Below are positions 48,225-60,167 of a stretch of DNA of 64,000 nucleotides, one piece after another (positions within the stretch are counted from its first letter, which is position 1; each line of letters opens with the position of its first letter). The translations under genes and the position numbers were made by a program. Location: positions 3,612,466 to 3,676,465 of the forward strand of contig OZ026557.1 in assembly GCA_964020155.1 (NCBI GenBank), read 5' to 3'. The notes under the pieces were generated by a model that worked only from the letters and a program-made list of their open reading frames with translations, was not told the DNA's origin and did no database searches. Origin of the DNA: Chondrilla cf. caribensis (lineage: Eukaryota > Porifera > Demospongiae > Chondrillida > Chondrillidae).

Positions 48225-50324
48225 CCCCTTATCTTCACCTTAAGCATCCTGACCACACCCTTGTCTTGCCAGAATCACCCTTAACATAGCCTTATTCTCA
48301 CCAGAGGTACCCTGACTGCACCCCTGTTCTCATCTAGAGCAGCCTGAACACACCCTTATTCTCAACAGAAGCAGCCTGAACACACCCTGTTATCGCCAGA
48401 ATCAGACTGAACACACCCTTGTTTTCACCAAATGCAGCCTGAGCACACCCTTGTACTTGCCAGAAGCAGCCTAACTGCACCCTCATTCTCGCCAGAAGCA
48501 ACCTGAATGCACCCTCGCTCTCGCCAGAAGCACCCTAAACACACCCTTGTTCTCAACAGAAGCAGCCTGACTGCACCCTTGTCCTTGCCAGAAGCAGCCT
48601 GACCGCACCCTTGTTCTCAACAGATGCAGCCTAACCACACCCTTGTTCTCACTCAAAGCAGCCTGAACACACCCTTGTTCTCACCCGAAGCAGCCTGAAC
48701 ACACATTTGTTCTCAACAGAAGCAGCCTAAACACACTCTTGTTCGCATCAGAAGCAGCCCGAACACACCCTTGTTCTCGCCTGAAGCAACCTGAACACAC
48801 CCTTGTTCTTGCCAGAAGCAGCCTGAACGCACCCTTGTTCTCACCCGAAGCAGCCCAAACACACCCTTGTTCTCGCCAGAAGCAACCTGAACACACCCTT
48901 GCTCTGACCAAAAGCAGCCTGAACACACCCTTGCTCTGACCAAAAGCAGCCTGAACACACCCTTGTTCTCACCCGAAGCAGCCCGAACACACCCTTGTTC
49001 TCGCCAGAAGCAACCTGAACACACCCTTGCTCTGACCAAAAGCAGCCTGAACACACCCTTGTTCTCGCCAGAAGCAGTCTGAACACACCCTCGTTCTCAA
49101 CAGAAGCCACTTGAACGCACCCTCACTCTTGCCAGAAGCAGCCTGAACACATCCTTGTTTTCACCCGAAGCAGCCTGAACACACCGGGTCCCTTGTTCTC
49201 ACCCGAAGCAAACTGAACACACTCTTGTTTTCTCCAGGCATTGCCTAAACATATCCTTGTTCTCACCCAAAGCAGCCTGAACACACCCTATTCTTACCTG
49301 AAGCAGCCTGAGCACACCCTTGTTCTCACCTGAAGCAGCCTGAACACACCCTATTCTTACCTGAAGCAGCCTGAGCACACCCTTGTTCTCACCTGAAGCA
49401 GCCTGAACACACCCTTGTTCTCTCCAGGCGTAGCCTGAACACACACTTTTTCTCACCTGAAGCAGCCTGAACACACCCTTGTTCTCACCTGAAGCAGCCT
49501 GAACACACCCTTGTTCTCACTCGAAGCAGCCTGAACACACCCTTGTTCTCAACCAAAGCAGCCTCAACACACCCTTGTTCTCACCCACAGCAGCCTGAAC
49601 ACACCCTTGTTCTCACCCGAACCAGCCTGAACACACCCTTGTTCTCTCCAGGCGTAGCCTGAACACACACTTTTCTCACCTGAAGCAGCCTGAACACACC
49701 CTTGTTCTCACTCAAAGCAGCCTGAACACACCCTTGTTCTCACCCGAAGCAGCCTGAACACAGCCTTGATCTCTCCAGAAGCAGCCTAGCCACACCCTTG
49801 TTCTCAACTGAAACAGCCTGAACACACCCTTGTTCTCACCCGCAGCAGCCTGAACACACCCTTGTTCTCACCCAAACCAGCCTAAACACACCCTTGCTCT
49901 CTCCAGACATAGCCTGAACACACCCTTTTTCTCACCTGAAGCAGCCTGAACACACCCTTGTTCTCACCTGAAGCAGCCTGAACACAGCCTTGATCTCTCC
50001 AGAAGCAGCCTAGCCACACCCTTGTTCTCAACCAAAACAGCCTGAGCACACCCTTGTTCTCACCCACAGCAGCCTAAACACACCCTTTTTCTCACCCGAA
50101 GCAGCTTGAACACAGCCTTGTTCTCACCCGAAGCAGTCTGACCACACCCTTGTTCTCACCCGAAGCAGCCTGAACACACCCTTGTTCTCACCAAAGCAGC
50201 CTGAAACCACCCTTGTTTCCACCAGAAGCAGTCAAAACACACCCTTGTTCTGATTAGAAGCAGCCTGAACACACCCTTGTTCTCACCAAAAACAGCTTGA
50301 CCACACCCTCCTCCCCACCAGAAT
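48225..50324. repeat. 32-bp minisatellite M4, more diverged
   Basis: Same 32-bp unit, about 65 copies. The first 700 bp are markedly more varied (TTGCCAGAAGCAGCC, CTGACTGCACCC, CTGAATGCACCC) than M1-M3; the rest resembles them. A small duplication of units reading CACACCCTATTCTTACCTGAA lies at about 49280-49400. Confidence 0.95.
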
Positions 50325-50617
50325 GACTTCAATGTGTATATGTCTAGATCTGTATTACAAATTGTTGAGAAATTGTCTTGAAATTTACATGATGCTGTTG
50401 TCCACGCCCTTACATGTGTACATATACAGTGTTATGATGTTGAACATTAACCAAACTTCAATATTATAATAGTACACAAATTATATATAAGAATTATTAA
50501 TACAATAATAATTATGTTTTCTGATTGTAATTGAAGTAATTGTGATATTAAAGATTGTGATAATATTATAGTAAAGTGAATGTGTGTGTGTGTGCGTGTG
50601 TGTATGTGTGTACAATC

Positions 50618-50666
<49 letters not shown>

Positions 50667-51470
50667 GTGCGTGCGTGCGTGCCGGCGTGCGTGTGTGCAT
50701 GCGTGTGTGTGTCACATGCAGCCATTGACTGCATATCAGGAGATTTCATCCAACCAATACTTTATCCAGTCACACAGATCCTGTGTTATGTTACTATATT
50801 TTCTCTGCCTTGATAAATACATAGAGGATCAGGTTTGCATATATTATACATTATCATGTGTATGGATCTGCAATATATGCATAACTGGTTGACTAGTGTT
50901 TAATATAATGTTAATCATGAATACCCTCAACTCTAGTATTGAAAACAATTCTAATAATTAGTGGTGTGAATGTGTAATTTTGTTCATTATACAGTTGAGC
51001 ATAACGATGGTTTATACTCAACCAGATATCTCTGTGTAAGAATACTGAAGCATTTTTGGGTCTGTCAATATATGTAATAGTGTATATGTCCCCACATACA
51101 TCCCTACATGTGTGTTACCACATGTTTTACAACATGCCACACTACATGTATGTGTACATACGTATACGCAAACACTATGTACATGCATTCCTACATATGT
51201 AGGTCTCAGCATGTGTTATATCACATGTTACTACATGTGTCCATATGTGTATAACTATATACATGCTGAACTATTATGCATGCTTCCATGTATTGTAAAA
51301 CATATGCCTAGTGGTGCTGATTGGTCTCACTGGTAGTGTACACTATATATTGTCATGTAGTGAATGTACTGTATAACGACAGTGGTGCAATCATTATACG
51401 TAATATTGAACTGAGAACTCATACTTATGTTGAAATAATATATTCAGTTTTGACAAGTTTTGAATGATTT
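50325..51470. other. Last copy of the M-C spacer; end of the tandem array
   Basis: Homologous to 5627-6760, including the segment missing from units 2 and 3, and with a (GT)n tract at about 50617-50662. Homology to the other units stops at about 51460, shortly before the C exons would begin; different sequence follows. Confidence 0.6.
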
Positions 51471-51556
51471 TTTATGATATTCCATCAATTTCAAACACCA
51501 CAGCACAGTATACACTATTTACACTCCATAGCAGTGAGTGTCTGAAATATCTTTTT

Positions 51557-51750
51557 GAGTAAGTACTGTTATATTGAACATACAGCAAAGATGAGAGTTT
51601 TGCCTGGAGTGCAAAGTGGGTAGGGTGGACTGTTGCAACTGGCTTGCATGGGGTAGACGACTGAAGGGTTGGTGTCAGCTACAATTTTTGAAATGGGGAC
51701 TGTGCACCTGTCGACACAGATGATGTCCTGACAATGACAAGTAATGGAGA
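51557..51750 (-). pseudogene. Collagen C-terminal fragment
   Basis: Reads in parallel with 52060-52240, the 3' end of the intact collagen gene (shared GGGTAGGGTGGAC..., GCTTGCATG, TGAAGGGTTGGT, ATGGGGACTGTG), with several small indels. No collagen triplets or 5' part are present. It is a partial duplication of the C-terminal domain. Confidence 0.65.
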
Positions 51751-52072
51751 ATTACTACAGTAAAGTCACTTGTCATCTGAAGTCTCTCAATTTCAGCTTT
51801 AATTTGGAACATTAAGTTAAATTTTATGATTAATTGATTTTATGATTATTGCAGCTCAATGCATACATTATTGCTATAATATTCCTTACTTAGTGTATTC
51901 TCTTAATTTGGGCGGAACATTTCAGTTTTGATTAGGATTATTAAGTGAAATTAAATGATAAAAAATACCACTCAATACACACATTATTACTATTAAATAT
52001 TCCTTATACTCTACTACTACTTAACTGCTATATTAGTGTTAGTGCTTGCATTTCTTTGCTGAGTGTGTGTAG

Positions 52073-53458
52073 TTACTTTGAACAGACAGCACAGGTGAGA
52101 GCCTTTTTTGGAACATAGGGTGGACAGGGTAGACCGTTGCAGCTGGCTTGCATGAGGTAGATTATTGAAGGGTTGGTCTCAGCTGCACTTCCCGGAATGG
52201 GGACTGTGTCCTTGTCAACACAGATGGTGTCCTTACGATGACGACTGGCTCCATTCCGCTCAGTCATCATATAGCCGTAGTACTCCCTTGTGAATCCAGT
52301 TGGACATGTGTACCTAGCTGGGATAGTGAGAACGGTGGACCTTGTCGCTATGTAGCAGACAGTACAGGGCATGTTTGTGTCATGAAGATTCTTCAAAGGT
52401 GGTGATGTTCCAAATACTTCAAACTCCATCCCATAGAGGGTTGCTAAAGCTGTAGCAGATGTGTCGTGTGATAGGTACTGTGGTGACCTTGGAAGGCAGT
52501 GTGTGTCACTGGTCCCTCCATGTTCATTCCAACGACTTCCACTAGCAAACCCGCTGTACAGGACCTGTCCTCCATTAGCACAGTCAGTCCGACCCCATCT
52601 CACATAGGTAGATCCACCAGAACCTTGTAATCCACTCTCACCCTTCACACCAGGAGGGCCAGTTTGTCCAGGATCACCCTTGGGTCCCATTGGTCCAGTA
52701 GGTCCCGACTGTCCATCACGTCCATCTCGTCCAGGATTCCCATCTTCTCCATCTCGTCCATCTCGTCCATCACGTCCTTTTAGCACATTATCACAGGTTT
52801 GTTGTTGCTGGTCATTTTGTCTCCTCTCCCTCGAGAGTTTTACAATAGTACCTGTGTGTAGTAGTCAGAATGTAATACATCATGCTACTATGTATATAGA
52901 GAGGAATAAAGGAAAGGTGGTCTTTGTAGACAGGTGGTTGTTTTATAAAAGTACACAATACTAATATAATGTACATACAGTACATAGTGCATGAGTAATG
53001 GACTCTACTACGTATGGATGGGTAGGTGGCCTATGGAGACTAAATGATATTCACATTCTAAACATTCAACAATGTCGAGCTCATTGTGAAAGCCATTTGT
53101 CATGAATAAACGACTAACTTGGACATTTTCACACCATGAACTTGTGGTATCAGTAATAATGACTTGGTATCATGGTTCCACCTTTCTCAAGTAGAAATAA
53201 CAAAATGCACACCAAGTACATTAAACTGCATTAACAATGTCAATCCCTACCATGTATTCCAATCTCTACTTCTTCCTCACCTTCAATATCTTGTTTGGTA
53301 GATCTCTTGTGTTCTGTGTCCACTGTTTCTGGTTTGTTGAGTGTGTCCTTCAACTGGTCCCCTTCTTGAGTCAATCTTCCTTCACTGATGGCTGTTCCAG
53401 TGAGGACCACGAGGAAGAAGACGAGTACAATTCCCTTCTTGTTCACAATCATTTCCAA
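52073..53458 (-). CDS. Short-chain collagen (spongin-like)
   Basis: Two exons on minus, 53458-53251 and 52851-52073 (phase-1 GT-AG intron), give 328 aa. Exon 1 encodes a signal peptide (NKKGIVLVFFLVVLTGTAIS) and an acidic propeptide-like segment. Exon 2 has a Gln-rich stretch with one Cys, about 18 Gly-X-Y triplets (GRDGRDGRDGEDGNPG, GPTGPMGPKGDPGQTGPPG), then a Cys-rich C-terminal domain: TYVRWGRTDCANGGQVLYSG, LYGMEFEVFG, NMPCTVCYIATRS, PARYTCPTGFTREYYGYMM, LPCPPYV, LTCAVCSK. This C-terminal domain is characteristic of invertebrate short-chain collagens, which are secreted and trimerise in the extracellular matrix. The Gly-X-Y part is short for the family. A TATA box lies upstream. Confidence 0.88.
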
Positions 53459-53552
53459 TGCGCCAACAAGTGTCCAGCAATTTTCTTAAGATTTACTTGT
53501 CAATGGTAATCAGTAATAATGCTAGCTATTCCAGTCCAGACTAAAGAAGCAC

Positions 53553-53559
53553 TTTTATA
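53553..53559 (-). promoter_or_regulatory. TATA box of collagen gene 1
   Basis: GCTATAAAAGTGC on minus, about 95 bp before the start codon at 53458. It matches the placing of the TATA box of collagen gene 2. Confidence 0.6.
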
Positions 53560-53853
53560 GCAAAATCTGTTAATCTGGGTATTCCCTAGACAAACCCTTA
53601 ACCTGTGGGGTCATGAAACCACAAGATTCCTGACAACATGATTTCATTTCATTACAAGAAATCACTTCTGTAGGTTGAACTTCGAAAGCAGCTGTGATGC
53701 ACTTTGCTGTATACTAGTTGAACACTTCATTTATAATCCCAATCCAGTACACTGTACCAGCTAGTTATCAGACATGGGATCCTGCATGATCTATTATGTT
53801 CTCATCATGGAGGTTTATGCATTAATAGAAGCTTTAATTTACTGTTTATGCAT

Positions 53854-53856
<3 letters not shown>

Positions 53857-53940
<84 letters not shown>
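53857..53940. repeat. (GT)n microsatellite, about 42 units
   Basis: Pure GT tract, followed to about 54215 by degenerate TGTG/TATG/TGCATG sequence in which GTGGTCCATC occurs twice (53939, 54139). Coding frames here are artefacts. Confidence 0.95.
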
Positions 53941-53941
<1 letters not shown>

Positions 53942-54215
53942 TCCATCCATCTGTGTGTCTGCTCATGTGTGTGGATGTGTAAATATGTGTGTTAGTGTGC
54001 ACACATACATGTGTTTGTGGGTGTGTATGCATGTGTGTGTGTGTGTGTTGTATGTGTGTACATGTGTATATGTGTGTGTGCGAGTATGTGTATGCGTGTA
54101 TGCATGCATGTGTGTATAGGTGCACGTGCATGCGCGTGTGGTCCATCAATCCATTTGTCTGTCCATGTGTGTGTGGGTGTATGTGTGTGCCTGTGAGTGC
54201 AAATGTGTTTACTAG

Positions 54216-55488
54216 TGTAATACAGTGGTGATACGTATATGACGGTTCGTGATTAATACATATATTCCTATCAATTTCTTTCTTCTGTTGCTGTCATCAC
54301 TCCTCTCTATATTTGCTGCTTACCTTTGGAACCAACATCCACCATAAGTAATGATATTAGCTTATGTATATATGGTATGTAACAGGTCTTATTCAGTGCA
54401 TTGAAATGGAAGTGTGTGTGTGTTGCATACAGTATGACAATACATTGACACACTGCATGACATTGTCATGATTTGATGTTAGTGTACTCATAGATACTGT
54501 ATCTATGGTGTACTGAGTATGTCCCGAGAAGTTATCAAAGTGTCATTATCACAACACCTTACAGGGGTCATGAGGTCATCAAATATCTTTGTGTGTTGTT
54601 ATTGTCGTGATGAATTTGGAACTATATACGTATGTTGTTCCTGTCTTGTTGTTGACCTGTAAATCCCCTCACAGTCCCAAGGATCATTATATTTGGCATT
54701 GTTGTGATAGTTCAGCTTGCCTATGTAAACATCAGATGCTGCTGAATTGCTGAATTTGTGTTTACAAGGATTTCAATTCTTTCATCTGATATTTTAAGCC
54801 ATACATAACTTGTTTTATCCTGGATGGTAGCCCTCTCTAGGTTCTCACACACAGCCACTCACACATATTCAGCCCATATACACTCACACACATACATGCG
54901 TACAGGTATGCGTGTGAGTGCATATGCATGTATGTATGTATTCATCAATTTGCTGCTTGCTTACGTGAGGTTTGGAGTCCAAGTTACTATTCTTGAAAAA
55001 TCACTTACTATATAAAAATGAATCAAATGTACTGTGAATTTAAGAGTTTTATTCTTGCAGTGTCATGTTATCCCCCATTTACCAGGGTCATGATGTCATT
55101 AGTTGTTTTTTAGGAATTGGAAATCATATTTTATATTGTTTTGACCGTGGGTTGCATGACCTGTGAATCCCCCCAGAGTCGCTATTTTATATTGTTTTGA
55201 CTGCATGTGGGTTGCATGACCTGTGAATCCCCCCAGAGTCCCAAGGTCCACCAAAATTGATGATGTTGAATCTCTTCGATCGTTCCATAACATATTCCTA
55301 ATCCTACATGTAGATGCCAATGGTGTGCCATTCTGCACCATGCATTGCAGTGGTATCCATGTAGGCATGTCTTGCAGACAGCCTTTTGCATTATGGCAGT
55401 TGATGCAATGCTGTACCTCAAACCAAGTACGTAGAAATGGCAAGTTTGTCTCTAAGAGAGAGAAGGAGCAGCCAACCCACCAAACAAC

Positions 55489-55490
<2 letters not shown>
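54216..55490. other. Non-coding stretch with two related repeat copies
   Basis: No gene recognised. A segment at about 54558-54690 (GGGTCATGAGGTCATCA ... GACCTGTAAATCCCC...CAGTCCCAAGG) is a diverged copy of 55084-55250 (GGGTCATGATGTCATTA ... GACCTGTGAATCCCC...AGAGTCCCAAGG). The second copy also has an internal tandem duplication. Confidence 0.5.

Positions 55491-55549
<59 letters not shown>
55491..55549. repeat. (CA)n microsatellite
   Basis: About 29 CA dinucleotides, ending shortly before the C4 exon fragment. Confidence 0.95.
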
Positions 55550-55551
<2 letters not shown>

Positions 55552-55616
55552 ATGAACAAGCAGAACTTCCAGAATGAAACAAACATATTAATTTTTAAAA
55601 ACATTTCAAATTGTAG

Positions 55617-55736
55617 GAAAATCAAACAGATGAGGGACATGATGGACCACTCCGTCCGTCCTGTCTCCTCTGATCACAGTGAAACTGGTAGAGCTGTGAG
55701 TAGGGACCTCCAGCCCCATGGTAGCACCACTGCAGA
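55617..55736 (+). pseudogene. C4: fragment of the coiled-coil gene's last exon
   Basis: GAAAATCAAACAGATGAGGG onward matches the middle of the last exon of C1-C3 (IKQMRDMMDHSVRPVSSDHS ... QPHGSTTAD), then breaks off at TGCAGA and meets a TGA. The first and second exons and both ends of the last exon are missing. It is about 4 kb away from the array end. Confidence 0.8.
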
Positions 55737-56260
55737 TCTCTGACCACTCCTATAGGCCTTCCAAAAATGCTCTTACCAAGGACATAATATACATATAATA
55801 ATATTGTATATCCCCAAGACATTCCTTATCCTGTACATGTAGCTAAGCTATAGGCCCTAGGCCACTAGCTTTAATCGACTCCATCTTTTAGACAGCTCCC
55901 TATACAGGAAAATACATACATTATACTATTATTCTATATACCACCACTTGAAGAATTAATTTATTTATATATAATACATAATACTGTATAACAATGAAAC
56001 TATATTATTGTGTATAATATTATATCTGAATTGTTTGTAAAGGTGTTTGTTATAATACTTTAAGTGTACGTACATATTATTCTAGTACAGGCATACCGCG
56101 GCCGTATAATAATATTATACTGGAATAAAAAATATGTTCACATAGCATTATTATTATACTTTTTTAAATTTAATATATAATATTACTAAAATAATGATAC
56201 ATTATAATATTAGAGTACATTCCATTATAGTCTTATAATTAAGATTTTAATAAGAAGCAG
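55737..56260. other. AT-rich non-coding flank
   Basis: Low-complexity AT-rich sequence with many TAATATTA-type runs between the C4 fragment and the minus-strand gene. No gene or clear poly(A) signal was assigned; several TTATTA/TTTATT runs could serve the minus-strand gene. Confidence 0.4.
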
Positions 56261-57681
56261 TTAGTTGTCTTCTTCTGCGACTAAAATAACACCTTCGATG
56301 ACAGAGGTGACTGCTTTAGTGGTCTCAGGAACAGCCTCCACCACTGCTATGTCGACATCAGACTCTTTACTGACAGCTTCCACCAACAGTCTATCCTCCG
56401 GAGTGATAACTGGCTCCCTTGCAGGGAATGGTTCAAGGAGAATTGGTTCATGTTCGGTCTCAACAGGCTCCACAGGGACATGTTCGGTTTCATTGAGTTC
56501 CACTGGGACATGTTCGGTTTCATTGGGTTCCTCTGGGACATGTTCGGTTTCATTGGTCTCCTCTGGGACATGTTCGGTTTCATTGGGCTCCACAGGGACA
56601 TGTTTGGTTTCATTGGGTTCCACAGGGACATGTTCGGTCTCATTAGGCTCCACAGGGACATGTTCGGTTTCAACAGACTCAGTTAGTTCAGTGGGTTCAG
56701 TTGGAACACATTCATTAATAGTGGGTTCCATTAGGACATAACCCGTCTCAGTGGGGACAGCTGGGTCATGCTCAGTCTCAATGGGCTCAGTCAGACCTGG
56801 TCCACCCAGGGGCACTTCACAGCTATGCACTGAATCCTGCTTAGTAGAAAGTGTCATAACGGGAGAGAGCTGGTTAGATGAAGCTGGCTGATTGTCTTCA
56901 TCCATCTTCTCAAGGGTTACTACCTGATCATCTCTACCTGATTCATTTTGCAAATTAGCTACCAATGAATTGTTCACACGTCCTACGTTCTCCTCTGAGT
57001 TGAAGTTTTTGTCTTCCTCTTCCATCAGCTCATCCTCCTGGTACCTATCTGTCTGTCCCTGGGATGCCTCATTGGTCACTTGAATGGTCTGTTGGAGAGG
57101 CACGTGCTCATCAGAGGTGTCACTAGCAATGTCAGTATTATCCTTAGGAGTCAGCCCACCAGTGGTACCGACAGATTCCACAGATGGATCGGATGTATGT
57201 CTACTAGAAGCTAAATGCAGCTGTTGTTGTTGTTGCTGTTTCTGTTGTTCTTGCTCTTTTTCAGGTTGTTGTTGTTTTTCCTCATTCTGTTCTTCTTGTT
57301 GTTGTTGTTGTCTTTGCTCACTGTCTGGCTGATGCTGTTGTCCTGGTTGCTCTGGCTGTGATTCTTGCATTAGTTCTTGTTCAACCTCGAGGTCGGCCGT
57401 CACCTGCTTCACAACCACGGGCTGGTCTCTGTCAACACTCTGCTCCTGTTCAGCAAGCTCGCTCTCTTCAGCTCTACTCACTGAAGTTAGTTTGGCCATT
57501 AGAGATTGGAAGTGGTCAGTTTCTGACGTCTTGTCAACATCACTGCTGTCCAGTTGCTGGGGTGGGACAGTCTGTTTGGTGTGAACCTTCATTCTGAGAA
57601 CCTGGACAACAGAAGGACACAAGATGTACCCACATGAGATAGAATTGTGATATGCAAAGTTGTGATACAATCACACTCACA

Positions 57682-57724
<43 letters not shown>

Positions 57725-57743
57725 ACACACGCGTGTATGAGCT

Positions 57744-57827
<84 letters not shown>

Positions 57828-57881
57828 CACACAAGCACATACACACACATGCACGTATGAGCTAGCACACACAAACTCACG

Positions 57882-57940
<59 letters not shown>

Positions 57941-59832
57941 ACAGCTGTAGGCACAAACGCCTTGGCAGTTGGTCTTAGTGAGGTGGGTGGACCAAATAAA
58001 GCCTGAGATCCTGGATACCTGGGCACTCTGGGGGGGTTAAGTGGGGGTGTAAACCTTGTACTGCCATGTACAGGGGGAAGTCCCCAGTTGGGCGGAGGGA
58101 CAGGAAACTGACCTGAAGGAATAAGACAAGGTTGATCACAACATCCAGAGAGGTACAGGGTAGGGAATACAGGGGTCTCCACTGCATGTATGAGTTATTC
58201 AATAGCCCAAGACACCATACGTACATCCTCCACTATGTTCATACAGTGCACACTGAACAACAGTCCAAATCAAATGCTGAACAGCTTACTGACTTACAGC
58301 ATACTCCATAACGTCACACAATATTACTGCAGATCAATTTCTATTTTTGGTAAACTCAACATATGTACTCTCCCTACACAATACCGGTATACAGTAGTAT
58401 TGGATGAATGGAGACACTTTGGCCCCAAATATGCACGTAGTCTCACAAAGTCAGTATTTTACACCGGCATATTAGCAATACGAGCAATATTGAAGCACAA
58501 ATATCACAATGGAGTTGTTATTGAATAAGGCAGGGCAACATACAGAGGTGCTCACCTGGATGGGGATAATGGGGATTCCTCGGTGTGTTGTAATAAAACC
58601 ACAGACCTGGTCCTGGAGGAGGGTGATAGTGTGAGTGGGGGAGGTGTCCATGAGGAGGTGTTGGGAGGAGAGGGGCATTAGGGGGGCGTGTCATGGGTTG
58701 CGTGGTAGGGCGGGTAGATTGGGAATCACTCTGAGTTGAAGCGGACATAAAAAGGGCGGCAACAGAGTCGGCAAGCTGATTGGACGGAGATGACGTCCTC
58801 ACTGTAGTCTGAGGAAGTGGAGATCCCTTCTCTTCTCGTAAGGATTCCTTGGACATGAGTTCATCTAGCTTGCTAGCGGCCACTGCAAAACTATCAACTG
58901 TTTTTCCACTTTCTCTAGATTGTGGCTGCATTCTTGCTTTCTCGGTTTTCTTACCAGCAGGACCTGTGCAGATTGAGCAGCAAAGACAATGACATCATGT
59001 ACACCACATCACACAGCAACACACATAGAAAACATACATTGTACAAACATTTGTACACCCATACATTGTACAGTACATCAATGTGTACAACAACACTTAT
59101 ATGTACATGCACAGTAAAGTACAGGGGTATGCCCATTGGCATAGCCATATGTTGCTGCATGTTCTAATGATGTACAACACAATTTACATCTTGGATTGAT
59201 ATTTAGCAACATTCACAGACATCCATGGTATGTGTGGTTACCATGAAATTCACATGTAAATGACTTGTACGAATGAGTTGGTATGAATACAGAGGCTCCT
59301 CAGTATTGAGGGTCTACAATAGAGGCTCCCCAGTATTGAGAGTCTATGATAAGGGCTCCCCAGTATTGAGGGTCTGTGATAGAAGCTTCTCATGAGGGTC
59401 TATGATGGAGGATTCTTGGCACTGAGGGTCTATAATACAACACACAATACCTATGTGTATACAATGCATATGATCATGCATCACACAGGAGTAGTCTACA
59501 CATGTTGCACAAACCTCCTGTTTTCTTTGAGTGAACTGGTTTGGGTGATTTGGTGGAATGCGACTCCATCTCTTTCACCATACTGACAAATTCACTGGCT
59601 GCAGTAGCTGAAAGAGCCACAATTGTGAATAAAAGCAGTGTATTTCATGTACACTACACTACAACACACTATAATACAATAGAGTATCGCAGGGTGTGCA
59701 CAATGCAGGTGTACCACAATTATTTCCATTCAAGCCATCACTATATTACTATATTATGTATGATAGGTACATATGTACACATGTACAATATGTAAAATGC
59801 ATGATATGCTTCAATTTAGTACAGTCATGCAT

Positions 59833-59910
<78 letters not shown>

Positions 59911-60167
59911 ACATGTATTTGTATGTGTAAACACACATTTTGCAGTAACTGGACTTGATTTGGATTTTGCTGTGTCTCTACTATCAGTGCTGCTCTTGGT
60001 GTTGGGTTTGGCTGACAAGATCTTCACCTTGCCACTCTGAGGGCTGGCAAAGTTGACACTGGGAATCGGAGAGCCCTCTTCAAAATCCTTCAGTTTAGAA
60101 GGATTGTTTCTGGCAGTTCTTTTAGCAGAGGACGGCGATAACTTAGCATCTCCATATGTCTTTTTAC
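56261..60167 (-). CDS. Proline-rich / acidic low-complexity protein (5' incomplete)
   Basis: Five exons on minus: 60167-59937, 59598-59515, 58963-58556, 58112-57943 and 57601-56261; phases join consistently (1, 1, 1, 0), about 744 aa. Order: basic Ser/Lys-rich region (FEEGSPIPSVNFASPQSGK), short acidic helix (ASEFVSMVKEMES), Ser-rich part (FAVAASKLDELMSKESLREE), His/Pro-rich stretch (PLLPTPPHGHLPHSHYHPPP), Pro-rich exon (PPPNWGLPPVHGSTRFTPPL), then a long acidic exon with Gln/Glu-rich tracts and about nine 10-aa repeats of the NETEHVPVEP type. The first exon (start codon) was not found upstream. The family was not recognised; mostly disordered by composition. The 59937 donor falls in a GT-rich tract and is the weakest junction. 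Confidence 0.7.
56425..56700 (-). repeat. 30-bp coding repeat (NETEHVPVEP)
   Basis: About nine tandem 30-bp units inside the last exon of the proline-rich gene; minus-strand codons read VPVEPNETEH with changes to VPEET, VPEEP, VPVEL and VETEH. The length is a multiple of 3, so changes in copy number keep the frame. Confidence 0.9.
57680..57942. repeat. Compound (CA)n microsatellite in an intron
   Basis: Three CA tracts separated by two similar spacers with GTATGAGCTAGCACACAC (about 57734-57751 and 57855-57872), so CA plus spacer was itself duplicated. It fills most of the intron between the fourth and fifth exons and starts at the donor CTTAC. Confidence 0.9.
59288..59440. repeat. ~31-bp minisatellite in an intron
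   Basis: About five imperfect copies of AGAGGCTCCCCAGTATTGAG followed by GGTCTATGAT, within an intron of the proline-rich gene. Confidence 0.8.
59832..59905. repeat. (CA)n microsatellite
   Basis: Long CA tract in an intron of the proline-rich gene, next to the weak donor at 59937. Confidence 0.95.

Noticed and set aside
55223..55555. A 110-codon open frame ending in poly-His-Thr
   Set aside because: It runs into a CA tract and overlaps a duplicated non-coding repeat; no domain.
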